This document shows positions 1 through 7,207 of a DNA stretch of 64,000 bases, piece after piece. This stretch comes from Tautonia plasticadhaerens (lineage in GTDB: Bacteria > Planctomycetota > Planctomycetia > Isosphaerales > Isosphaeraceae). Every line of letters starts with the position of its first letter. The first letter of the stretch is position 1. A model generated the notes under the pieces. It had not been told where the DNA came from and searched no databases. It was given only the letters and a program-made list of their open reading frames with translations. The DNA is taken from NCBI RefSeq assembly GCF_007752535.1, contig NZ_CP036426.1, positions 6,634,001 through 6,698,000 on the forward strand. The letters run 5' to 3'. The translations under genes were made by a program, and so were the position numbers.

Positions 1-1
1 C

Positions 2-514
2 CCGCCGAGCATCCTCCAGGTCCCCGGCGCGAAGGACGTGGCCGTCGAGTTCCACAGCCTCTCCAAGACCTTCAATATGACCGGCTGGCGCGTCGGTTTC
101 GCCGTCGGCGGGGCCCCGCTGATCGCCGCGCTCGCCCAGGTGAAGGCCAACGCCGACTCCGGCATCTTCACCGCCGTCCAGATGGCCGCCGTGACGGCAC
201 TCGACCAGTACGAGACGATCACCCCGCCGATTCGGACCCTCTACAAGGAACGCCGGGACGTGCTCGTCACCGGCCTCAAGAAGCTCGGCTGGGACGTGCC
301 GACCCCCGAGGCGACCTTCTACGTCTGGATCCCCTGCCCCGCCGGATACGATTCGTCGAGCACCTGCTCGAAGCTGCTGGAGGAGGCCGCGCTCGTCACC
401 ACCCCCGGCCTCGGCTTCGGCCAGTCCGGAGACGGATTCTTCCGGATGGCGCTGACGGTCGACTCGCCCCGGCTGGAAGAGGCGGTCGATCGGATCTCCA
501 AGCTCTCATTCTGA
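2..514 (+). CDS. PLP-dependent class I/II aminotransferase, C-terminal part (5' end outside window)
   Basis: The frame is open from base 2, so this is the C-terminal ~170 residues of a longer protein. The block SLSKTFNMTGWRVGF carries the lysine expected to form the Schiff base with pyridoxal phosphate, followed by the typical small domain ending in a GFG and FRMALT segment. Fold-type I aminotransferases of the aspartate / LL-diaminopimelate aminotransferase group read this way. In planctomycetes LL-diaminopimelate aminotransferase would make lysine and peptidoglycan precursors, but the N-terminal half needed to tell subfamilies apart is missing. It ends 20 bases before folK on the same strand, so the two may be co-transcribed. 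The family is secure, the substrate is not. Confidence 0.85.
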   Translation, partial: PPSILQVPGAKDVAVEFHSLSKTFNMTGWRVGFAVGGAPLIAALAQVKANADSGIFTAVQMAAVTALDQYETITPPIRTLYKERRDVLVTGLKKLGWDVPTPEATFYVWIPCPAGYDSSSTCSKLLEEAALVTTPGLGFGQSGDGFFRMALTVDSPRLEEAVDRISKLSF

Positions 515-534
515 ATCGGCGGGGGGCGATCGCG

Positions 535-1584
535 ATGGGAATGACCCCGGCGTTGATCACCCTCGGCAGCAACCTCGGCGACCGCAGGGCGACGTTCAAA
601 CGCGCGATCGCCGACCTCGACGCCGCGCCGGGCGTCGTCGTCCGGGCCGTCAGCCGATACCACACGACCGCCCCGGTCGGCGGGCCCGGCGGCCAGGGGG
701 CGTTCCTGAACGCGGCGGCGGCCCTGGAGGTGACGCTCGATCCCTTCGAATTGCATCGCCTGCTGCTCGAAATCGAGCGACGCGCCGGCCGGGTCCGCGA
801 GGTCCGATGGGATGCCCGGACGCTCGACCTGGACCTGATCCTCTTCGGCGATCGGATCATCGACTCGCCCGACCTTACGGTCCCCCATCCCCGGTTCGCC
901 GTCCGCCGGTTCGTCCTCGCCCCGATGGCGAAGGTCGCCCCACACGCCCGCGACCCGATCACGCATCGGACCGTCCGCGAGCTGCTCGCCCAGCTCGACC
1001 GCCGGCCGGGCCTCGTGGCGATCGATCGGGGAGCCGACCCCGGGCTCGCCCGCTCGATCGCCCTCGACGTGGCCGAGCGTCTCGATGCCGGGCCGCCGCT
1101 CGACCTGCATCAGGGCATCTCGGCAGGGGATCGCGACCCGAACGAGCTGACGGACTCCGAACGCTATGAATTGACGCTGGAGCGGCTCGACCGGATCGAG
1201 GCGACGGCCCGGCTGCTCGACGCCGAGCGCACGCGTGTCCGGAAATCCGCACCGTCCTCATGGCTCGTCTCGGATTGCGACCTGTCCCGAGAGCTGGATC
1301 GCGCCTCGATGATCCTCTTCCCCGAGCCTCCCGATGGTCCTACGACGATGGCCGGCAACCCCCGACGACTCTTGATCCGGGCGGCGGAAGTCGCCGGGGC
1401 CATCCAGGGCGCCCCGAGCCCGACCGTCGCCGTAATCCTCGGCTGGGATCGCCCGTATCGAGATCTCGGCGAGAGCAGCCGCGGGGGTGCCCTCCTCGTC
1501 CCCGAATCGGGCGACCGGGAGGGGATCGTCTCCGAGGTCCTCGCCGCCTGCGAGGCATCCCGGTCCGGTTCCGGCTCGGCGTGA
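535..1584 (+). CDS. folK: HPPK (6-hydroxymethyl-7,8-dihydropterin pyrophosphokinase) with a C-terminal extension
   Basis: Residues 1-160 are a complete HPPK domain: LGSNLGDR at the start, the FLNAAAAL strand, and the signature WDARTLDLDLILFGD with the Mg-binding aspartates, then VPHPR. HPPK transfers pyrophosphate from ATP to 6-hydroxymethyl-dihydropterin in folate synthesis. At 349 aa the protein is about twice the usual ~160 aa. Residues ~165-349 form an extension with no P-loop; it has a predicted helix around LERLDRIEATARLLDAER and an alpha/beta-like end (PTVAVILGWDRPYRDLGES). I do not recognise this extension. The ATG at 535 lies 20 bases after the aminotransferase stop. The HPPK assignment is firm, the role of the extension unknown. 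Confidence 0.9.
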   Translation: MGMTPALITLGSNLGDRRATFKRAIADLDAAPGVVVRAVSRYHTTAPVGGPGGQGAFLNAAAALEVTLDPFELHRLLLEIERRAGRVREVRWDARTLDLDLILFGDRIIDSPDLTVPHPRFAVRRFVLAPMAKVAPHARDPITHRTVRELLAQLDRRPGLVAIDRGADPGLARSIALDVAERLDAGPPLDLHQGISAGDRDPNELTDSERYELTLERLDRIEATARLLDAERTRVRKSAPSSWLVSDCDLSRELDRASMILFPEPPDGPTTMAGNPRRLLIRAAEVAGAIQGAPSPTVAVILGWDRPYRDLGESSRGGALLVPESGDREGIVSEVLAACEASRSGSGSA

Positions 1585-1594
1585 GCGTGCCACC

Positions 1595-1624
1595 TTGCCC
1601 GGCCTTGGACGCGGCCTTTAGAAT
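1595..1624 (+). promoter_or_regulatory. Possible sigma70-type promoter for smpB
   Basis: TTGCCC at 1595-1600 and TAGAAT at 1619-1624 are separated by 18 bases, upstream of smpB in a locally AT-richer stretch. The match to the consensus boxes is partial, and planctomycete promoters are poorly defined, so this is a suggestion only. Confidence 0.3.
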
Positions 1625-1686
1625 TCGCTCACACGGCCGAGCCCCCGCTAGCGGGGCGGCCGTCCCCTCGTGCGAAGGATTCTCCG

Positions 1687-2181
1687 ATGGCCAAGAAGGG
1701 CGGCGGCAAGCAGCAGGACGGCAAGGGAGACGGCATCCAGGTGGTTGCCCGGAACCGCCGCGCCCGGCATGAGTTCGACCTGCTGGAGAAGGTCGAGGCG
1801 GGGATCGTCCTGACCGGCACCGAGGTCAAGAGCCTGCGGGGCGGCAAGGCGAGCCTGGAGGAAGCCTACGCGAGCATCGATCGGGACGAGGTCTGGATCT
1901 ACGGGGTCGACATCCCCGAGTACCTCCAGGCCAACCGGATGAACCACACCCCCAAGCGTCCCCGAAAGCTGCTACTCCACCGTCGGGAGATCGAACGGCT
2001 CAAGACCAAGGCCGCCGAGAAGGGGCTGACCATCGTCCCGTTGCAACTCTATTTCAAGAAAGGCCTCGCCAAGGTCGAGATCTCCATAGCCCGGGGTCGC
2101 AAGCTCCATGACAAACGCGACGCCATCAAGGCCAGGGAAACCAAGCGCGACATCGACCGCGCCCTTCGCGACCGATCCTGA
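1687..2181 (+). CDS. smpB: SsrA-binding protein SmpB
   Basis: This 164-aa protein is full length for SmpB. After a lysine/glycine-rich leader (1-17) it shows the OB-fold hallmarks ARNRRARHEFDLLEK, GTEVKSLR, EAYASI, and NRMNHTPKRPRKLLLH, then the ring-closing LQLYFKKGLAKVEI and the basic tail KLHDKRDAIKARETKRDIDRA. SmpB binds the tRNA-like part of tmRNA and brings it to stalled ribosomes for trans-translation. An AAGGAT element lies just upstream of the ATG. The tmRNA gene itself is not in the window. The DnaA-like gene follows after 21 bases on the same strand. Confidence 0.97.
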   Translation: MAKKGGGKQQDGKGDGIQVVARNRRARHEFDLLEKVEAGIVLTGTEVKSLRGGKASLEEAYASIDRDEVWIYGVDIPEYLQANRMNHTPKRPRKLLLHRREIERLKTKAAEKGLTIVPLQLYFKKGLAKVEISIARGRKLHDKRDAIKARETKRDIDRALRDRS

Positions 2182-2202
2182 ACGCAACCCGAGGCCGGAC
2201 GG

Positions 2203-3255
2203 ATGGAACCGTCGTCACGCCCGCCCGATCCGGGCCGGAATCCTCCCGGCCCCTGGGACGGTTTCCTCGTCGGACCGGAGAACAGCCTGGCCCATGCCGC
2301 GGCCCGGGAACTCGCCCGGGGGGCGACCGGCGAATCACCCCTGGTCCTGATCGGGCCATCGGGTTCGGGGAAGAGCCGGATCCTGGAGGCGATGGCCGCC
2401 GATCGGGTCTCCAGGAATTCTGGTGCGGCCATCGCACTGATCCCCGGCGAGGTGTTCGTCTCCGATTGTCACGAGGCGGGCGATCTCAACTCCTCCGAGG
2501 CCTGGTCCGAATTGCGTCTCCGCTACCGGAACCTGGACCTGCTCGCGATCGATGACCTGAACCCCCTGTCCCGGTCACCCCTCGCCCTGGCCGAACTGGA
2601 ACCGACGCTCGACGAACTGGACGCCGCCGGGGCGTCCGTGGCCGTGACCGTCCGTGACGACCCCGGCCGGTGGGAGTCATGGCCCCGTCGCCTCGCCGAT
2701 CGGCTCCGGGCCGGGCTGACCGCCCGAATCGATGGGCCTGGACCTCCCTCGCGCCGGAGATTCCTCCTCGATCGCACTCGTGCCCGGGGGGTCGCCATGA
2801 CCGCCGAGGCGATCGACCTGCTGGCCGAGGCCGCCGATGGCTACCGGACCCTGGAGGGCTGGATCGCCCGGCTGGAGCTGAACGCCCGAGTCGATCGCCG
2901 ACCCATCGACCGCGTCATGGCCGCCGCCCTTCTCGCGGACGACGAGGCGACAGCCCCCGCCGCCTCGATCGCGGAGATCTCCCGGGCGGTCGCATCCCGA
3001 TTCGGCCTACGGGTCCGCGACTTGCGATCATCCAGCCGCCGTGCCGCCCTCGTCGTGCCGAGGCACCTGGCGATCCTGCTGTCCCGGGAACTGACCCGCT
3101 CCAGCTTTGCGTCCCTCGGGGCCGCCTTCGGCGACCGCGACCCCAAATCGATCCGCCATGCCTGCCGGGCCGCATCGATCCGGATCGCGAATGATCCCGC
3201 GATCGCCTCGGTGGCGGAAGCTATCCGGCGGAAATGGGCCGATGCCCCGGCCTGA
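2203..3255 (+). CDS. Short DnaA-like AAA+ ATPase with a C-terminal DnaA-type DNA-binding domain
   Basis: The 350-aa protein has a Walker A (GPSGSGKS, residues 51-58), a Walker B-like LLAIDDL (113-119), an AAA+ lid region, and a C-terminal helix-turn-helix resembling DnaA domain IV (VVPRHLAILLSRELT, then FGDRDPKSIRHAC). In canonical DnaA the last motif is GGRDHxTVxHAC; here the DNA-contacting His is Pro and the Val is Ile. DnaA domain I (helicase and DiaA/HobA contact) and the linker are absent, and the protein is ~100 aa shorter than normal DnaA. It could be the initiator of this lineage or, more likely, a diverged DnaA/Hda-type paralogue. No dnaN or gyrB lies nearby and no DnaA-box cluster was seen. 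Confidence 0.75.
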   Translation: MEPSSRPPDPGRNPPGPWDGFLVGPENSLAHAAARELARGATGESPLVLIGPSGSGKSRILEAMAADRVSRNSGAAIALIPGEVFVSDCHEAGDLNSSEAWSELRLRYRNLDLLAIDDLNPLSRSPLALAELEPTLDELDAAGASVAVTVRDDPGRWESWPRRLADRLRAGLTARIDGPGPPSRRRFLLDRTRARGVAMTAEAIDLLAEAADGYRTLEGWIARLELNARVDRRPIDRVMAAALLADDEATAPAASIAEISRAVASRFGLRVRDLRSSSRRAALVVPRHLAILLSRELTRSSFASLGAAFGDRDPKSIRHACRAASIRIANDPAIASVAEAIRRKWADAPA

Positions 3256-3305
3256 TCATCGGCCCGGTTTCCCGAGAACGGGACGCCGGGCCAACCCCGA
3301 TGAGT

Positions 3306-3348
3306 CCGGGCGGGGCGACGCCGTCCGGCAGTCCGCCCCGACGCCCGG
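3306..3348. terminator. GC-rich hairpin between convergent genes
   Basis: The arms CCGGGCGGGGCG (3306-3317) and CGCCCC/GCCCGG (3334-3348, with a 3-nt bulge) can form a 12-bp stem in the 113-bp gap between the dnaA-like gene and the oppositely oriented glgB. There is no T-run, so function as an intrinsic terminator for either strand is inferred from position only. Confidence 0.35.
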
Positions 3349-3368
3349 CGACTCGCCCCGTCGTCGGC

Positions 3369-5627
3369 TCAACCGCCTGACTGGGCCTTGAGGATGATCA
3401 CCCCGAGGGGCGGCAGCGTGAGGTTGAGGTGATAGGGGCGGCCGGCGTGGTGCTCGGGGATCGACTCGAGATAGCCGGCATTCCCGGCATTGGAGCCGCC
3501 GTAGATGGCGGCGTCCGAGTTGAAAAGCTCGCGATAGCCGCCCCCGTGGGGCACGCCGATGCGGTAGCCCTCCCGCAGGCATGGGGTGAAGTTGCAGACG
3601 ACGATGACTTCGTCGCCGGGGTGCTTCCCCTTCCGAAGATAGGCGAGCACGCTGTTCTCCCAGTCGTGCAGCTCGAGCCAGTCGAATCCCTGCCACTCGA
3701 AGTCGATCTGGTGCAAGGCCGGCTCGGAGCAGTAGATCCGGTTGAGGTCGGCGACCATCCGCTGGAGGCCGTGATGGTCGGGCCACTGGAGCAGGTGCCA
3801 GTCCAGGCTCTGGGACTCGCCCCACTCGCGCCACTGGCCGAATTCGCACCCCATGAAGAGGAGCTTCTTGCCCGGGTGAGTCCACTGGTACGAGAGAAGA
3901 AGGCGGAGGTTGGCGACTTTCTGCCACTGGTCGCCGGGCATCTTGTCGAGCAACGCCCGCTTGCCGTGCACCACCTCGTCGTGCGACAGGGGGAGCATGA
4001 AGTTCTCGGTGAAGGCGTAGACGAGGCTAAACGTCAGGCTGCCGTGCTCGTACTTGCGATACACGGGATCCTTGGCGAAATACCGGAGCGTGTCGTTCAT
4101 CCAGCCCATGTTCCATTTCAGGCTGAAACCGAGGCCGCCGATGTAAGTCGGCCGCGAGACGCCCGGGAACGCGGTGGATTCCTCGGCGATCGTCAGGACG
4201 CCGGGGAACTGGGCATGGGCCGACTCGTTGAACTTCTTGAGGAAGTCGATCGCCTCCAGGTTCTCGTTGCCTCCGAACGCGTTGGGGACCCACTCTCCCG
4301 GGTTTCGGCTGTAGTCCAGGTAGAGCATCGAGGCGACCGCGTCGACCCGGAGGCCGTCGATGTGGTACTTGTCCAGCCAGAAGAGGGCATTGGCCAGCAG
4401 GTAGTTGCGCACCTCGGCGCGGCCGAAGTTGTAGATCTTGGTGCCCCAGTCGCGGTGCTCCCCGAGGCGGGGATCCTCGTGCTCGTAGAGGTGTGTGCCG
4501 TCGAAGAAGCCCAGCCCGTGCATGTCGCGGGGGAAGTGGGCAGGGACCCAATCCACGATCACGCCGATGCCGTGGCGATGCAGCGTGTCGACGAAGGTGG
4601 CGAACTCGTCGGGTGAGCCGAACCTCGAGGTGGGGGCATACAGGCCGACCGGCTGGTAGCCCCAGGAGCCGTCGAAGGGGTGCTCGCTGATCGGCAATAG
4701 CTCGACGTGGGTGAATCCCATCTCGGTCACGTAGGCGGCCAGTTGCTCGGCCAGCTCCCGATAACTGAGATAGCCGTTGTCCTCGGCCTTACGCCTCCAG
4801 GAACCGAGGTGGACCTCGTAGACGGAGATCGGCGCGTCGAGGGCCTGACGCTGTTCGCGTCGAGCCATCCACTCCGAGTCGTCCCAGTTAAAGCCGTCGA
4901 CGTCCCAGACGATCGAGGCGGTCTGGGGACGCTGCTCGGCGTAGAAGCCGAAGGGGTCGGCCTTCGAGACGAGGTAATCGTTGTAACGGCTCTTGACCTC
5001 GTACTTGTAGACCTCTCCCGGTTCGAGGTCGGGGATGAAGACCTCCCAAAGGCCGGTCGGTCCGAGGTTCCGCATCGGGTGGCGTCGGCCGTCCCAATGG
5101 TTGAAGTTGCCGACGACACTGACCCGCCGGGCGTTCGGGGCCCAGAGGGCGAAGTGGACCCCCCGGATGCCGTCGACCTCCCGGACGTGGGCACCGAGCT
5201 TGTCGTACGCCCTCAGGTGGTTGCCCTCGCCGAGCAGGTAGATGTCGAAGTCCGAGAGCACCTGTCCGAACCGATAGGGGTCGACATACTGCCAGGAGTG
5301 CCCCTCGCCGTTCTCGACGGCGATCCGGTACGGGGGGGCGGAGGACCGCCCGGTGATGACCAGTTCGAACAGCCCGGCGGGGTGGAGCCGCTCCATCTCG
5401 ACCCGGCGACCCGGCTCGCCGCCGGACAGGTCGACGACCCAGGCCTTCCGGGCATCCGGGGCCAGGGTCCTGATCGCGACCGCCGCCCGGCCATTCTCCC
5501 CCACCGGGTGCGGCCCGAGCACCCCGAACGGATCCCAGTGGTTGGCGTGGATCAGGTGGTCGACGTCCGAGGGATGGAGCGTCGCGCCTCGGGGTCGGGT
5601 GCCGGTCGGCGGGGTGGTCGTACTCAT
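3369..5627 (-). CDS. glgB: 1,4-alpha-glucan branching enzyme (GH13)
   Basis: The 752-aa protein matches the full domain order of GlgB: N-terminal CBM48-like modules (HANHWDPFGVLGPH near residue 30 and FALWAPNARRVSVVGNFNHWDGR around 160), a GH13 barrel, and a C-terminal beta domain ending in LPPLGVIILK. Barrel motifs visible are DWVPAHFP, GLRVDAVASMLY (nucleophile Asp), LTIAEESTAFP (acid/base Glu) and LPLSHDEVVHGK. It cuts alpha-1,4 glucan chains and re-attaches them as alpha-1,6 branches during glycogen synthesis in the cytoplasm. No other glg gene is adjacent. The start at 5627 gives a normal N-terminus. Confidence 0.97.
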   Translation of the reverse strand: MSTTTPPTGTRPRGATLHPSDVDHLIHANHWDPFGVLGPHPVGENGRAAVAIRTLAPDARKAWVVDLSGGEPGRRVEMERLHPAGLFELVITGRSSAPPYRIAVENGEGHSWQYVDPYRFGQVLSDFDIYLLGEGNHLRAYDKLGAHVREVDGIRGVHFALWAPNARRVSVVGNFNHWDGRRHPMRNLGPTGLWEVFIPDLEPGEVYKYEVKSRYNDYLVSKADPFGFYAEQRPQTASIVWDVDGFNWDDSEWMARREQRQALDAPISVYEVHLGSWRRKAEDNGYLSYRELAEQLAAYVTEMGFTHVELLPISEHPFDGSWGYQPVGLYAPTSRFGSPDEFATFVDTLHRHGIGVIVDWVPAHFPRDMHGLGFFDGTHLYEHEDPRLGEHRDWGTKIYNFGRAEVRNYLLANALFWLDKYHIDGLRVDAVASMLYLDYSRNPGEWVPNAFGGNENLEAIDFLKKFNESAHAQFPGVLTIAEESTAFPGVSRPTYIGGLGFSLKWNMGWMNDTLRYFAKDPVYRKYEHGSLTFSLVYAFTENFMLPLSHDEVVHGKRALLDKMPGDQWQKVANLRLLLSYQWTHPGKKLLFMGCEFGQWREWGESQSLDWHLLQWPDHHGLQRMVADLNRIYCSEPALHQIDFEWQGFDWLELHDWENSVLAYLRKGKHPGDEVIVVCNFTPCLREGYRIGVPHGGGYRELFNSDAAIYGGSNAGNAGYLESIPEHHAGRPYHLNLTLPPLGVIILKAQSGG

Positions 5628-5966
5628 GATGGCATCGATATCCGATAGGGTCCGGTGCGTTCCTTCATCCTCGGCGCAAGTCCCGGCCAGCTTGCCTGTA
5701 GGCTAGTCGTCACGGACAGAGGCTGCAACCTCAATGCCGATTCCCTGCCGGGCTGGCGATTGATCGTTGCGGCCGAGTTTGCCATGATGGGATCGTCGCG
5801 ATGGCTCCGGGACCGCGGCCGACCCTCGCCGTGCCCCGCACGGAGGCCGGGCCCGCGACCTCGCCCGACGGGCCGGGCGATCGATCGATCGACGTCGGGC
5901 CGCCTCAGACGGTCGACGGCCGGCGGGACGACACTCCGTGGGGACCGGATCGCGGGCGAATCGGTA
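5628..5966. other. Intergenic region between divergent glgB and the REC-histidine kinase gene
   Basis: The 339 bases lie between divergently transcribed genes and should carry the promoters of both. An open frame continues upstream of the kinase gene's ATG, but it encodes an Arg/Pro/Gly-rich stretch typical of non-coding GC-rich DNA, so it was not included. A run of GATC-type tetramers sits at ~5878-5892. No convincing promoter boxes or RNA gene were seen. Confidence 0.5.
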
Positions 5967-7070
5967 ATGAGCGACGTCCTGATCGTCGACGACAACCCGG
6001 CCGATCGCGCCTACTTCCGCCTCCTGCTGCGCAAGGCCGACTTCCGTGTCCACGAAGTCGACCTCGGCTCCCAGGCCCTGGCGACGACGCTGGCCGTCCG
6101 GCCCCACGTCGTCATCCTCGACATCAACCTGCCTGACATTGATGGACATACCGTCTGCCGGGCGCTGCGGGCTGACCCGATGATCGGCGGCATCCCCGTC
6201 CTGATGCTGACGGTACGCGATCACGAGGCGGACGTGCTCGCCGGCCTGGAGGCCGGGGCCGACGACTACGTACCCAAGGACGCCGCCCCCGAGGTCTTCC
6301 TCGCGCGCGTTCGCCGCCTCTGCCGGTACCGTCAGATGGCCAACACCTCGCTCTTGAACGAGCAAATGGCCCAGATCGGCCGCCTGCTGGCCGGGATCGT
6401 CCACGAGATCCGGGGCCCGCTGGGCGTGATCCGGGGGAATGCCGAGCTGATGCGGATGCAGCTGGACCAGGAAAACCCGGCCCTCCGCTTCGCCGACCCG
6501 ATCATCCGCAGCGTCCAGCTCCTGCAAGTCCGCCTGGAGCACCTGATGGCCACCGTCCGAGGAGGCCCGCCCGTGCTCCATCCGCTGGAGCTCGAGCCGC
6601 TCGTGCTGGAGGCCATCGACTACTTCCGAAAGGGATCCGATCCGAAGCAGGGGCGCATCGAGGTCGTCGTCATTCCCCCGGACGGCCCGATCTCCCCGGT
6701 CCGGGCGGACGCGGGGCGGCTGCTCCAAGTCCTGCTCAATCTGATGATCAACGCCCGAGAGGCGATGCTCTCCCGGCGGGACTCGGGACGGCTGGAACTC
6801 CGGATTGTCCCCGCCGTCGACGAGGGGCGAACCGGGATCCGCATCGAGGTGCTGGACGACGGCCCCGGCATCCCCGAGGAGTTGCTCAACCGCATCTTCG
6901 AGCCGTTCTTCACCACCAAGGAGACCGGGACCGGCTATGGCCTCTACCTCGGCGCCGAGATCCTCCGTGAGCACGGCGGCCGACTCTCGGCCTGCAACCG
7001 GCCCGAAGGGGGGGCCTGCTTCCTCCTCTGGCTGCCGACCTCCGAGGAATCCCCGGGCCGACCTCCCTGA
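5967..7070 (+). CDS. Response-regulator receiver fused to a histidine kinase
   Basis: This 367-aa cytoplasmic protein starts with a REC domain (residues 1-120; acidic DD at 8-9, phospho-acceptor Asp52 in LDINLPD, Lys104 in VPKD). A HisKA dimerisation helix follows, with the phospho-His at 146 in LAGIVHEIRGPLG, then a HATPase_c domain (N-box LLNLMINAREA, G1 VLDDGPGIPEE, F-box FEPFFTTKETGTGYGL). There is no transmembrane segment or DNA-binding output, so input is via phosphorylation of the receiver and output is kinase activity. The ATG at 5967 was chosen because the REC fold begins right there. It is followed by a membrane kinase and a single-domain regulator on the same strand, suggesting a phosphorelay. 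Confidence 0.9.
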   Translation: MSDVLIVDDNPADRAYFRLLLRKADFRVHEVDLGSQALATTLAVRPHVVILDINLPDIDGHTVCRALRADPMIGGIPVLMLTVRDHEADVLAGLEAGADDYVPKDAAPEVFLARVRRLCRYRQMANTSLLNEQMAQIGRLLAGIVHEIRGPLGVIRGNAELMRMQLDQENPALRFADPIIRSVQLLQVRLEHLMATVRGGPPVLHPLELEPLVLEAIDYFRKGSDPKQGRIEVVVIPPDGPISPVRADAGRLLQVLLNLMINAREAMLSRRDSGRLELRIVPAVDEGRTGIRIEVLDDGPGIPEELLNRIFEPFFTTKETGTGYGLYLGAEILREHGGRLSACNRPEGGACFLLWLPTSEESPGRPP

Positions 7071-7207
7071 GCGCGGAGGTCCGGGAGACTCGGCGGACGC
7101 GGTCGTCGCGACCGAGAGGGTGGGAGCCTACGGGGACGCCGGAGGCTCTGGCCGAGGTCCCGCCAGCGCGGCCCGGGTCGTCCCCCATGCCTGGAGTGAG
7201 GTCGACC

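Noticed and set aside
3429-4616. 395-aa plus-strand frame inside glgB
   Set aside because: It is antisense to a complete, highly conserved GlgB and has shadow-type composition; GC-rich DNA leaves long antisense frames open.
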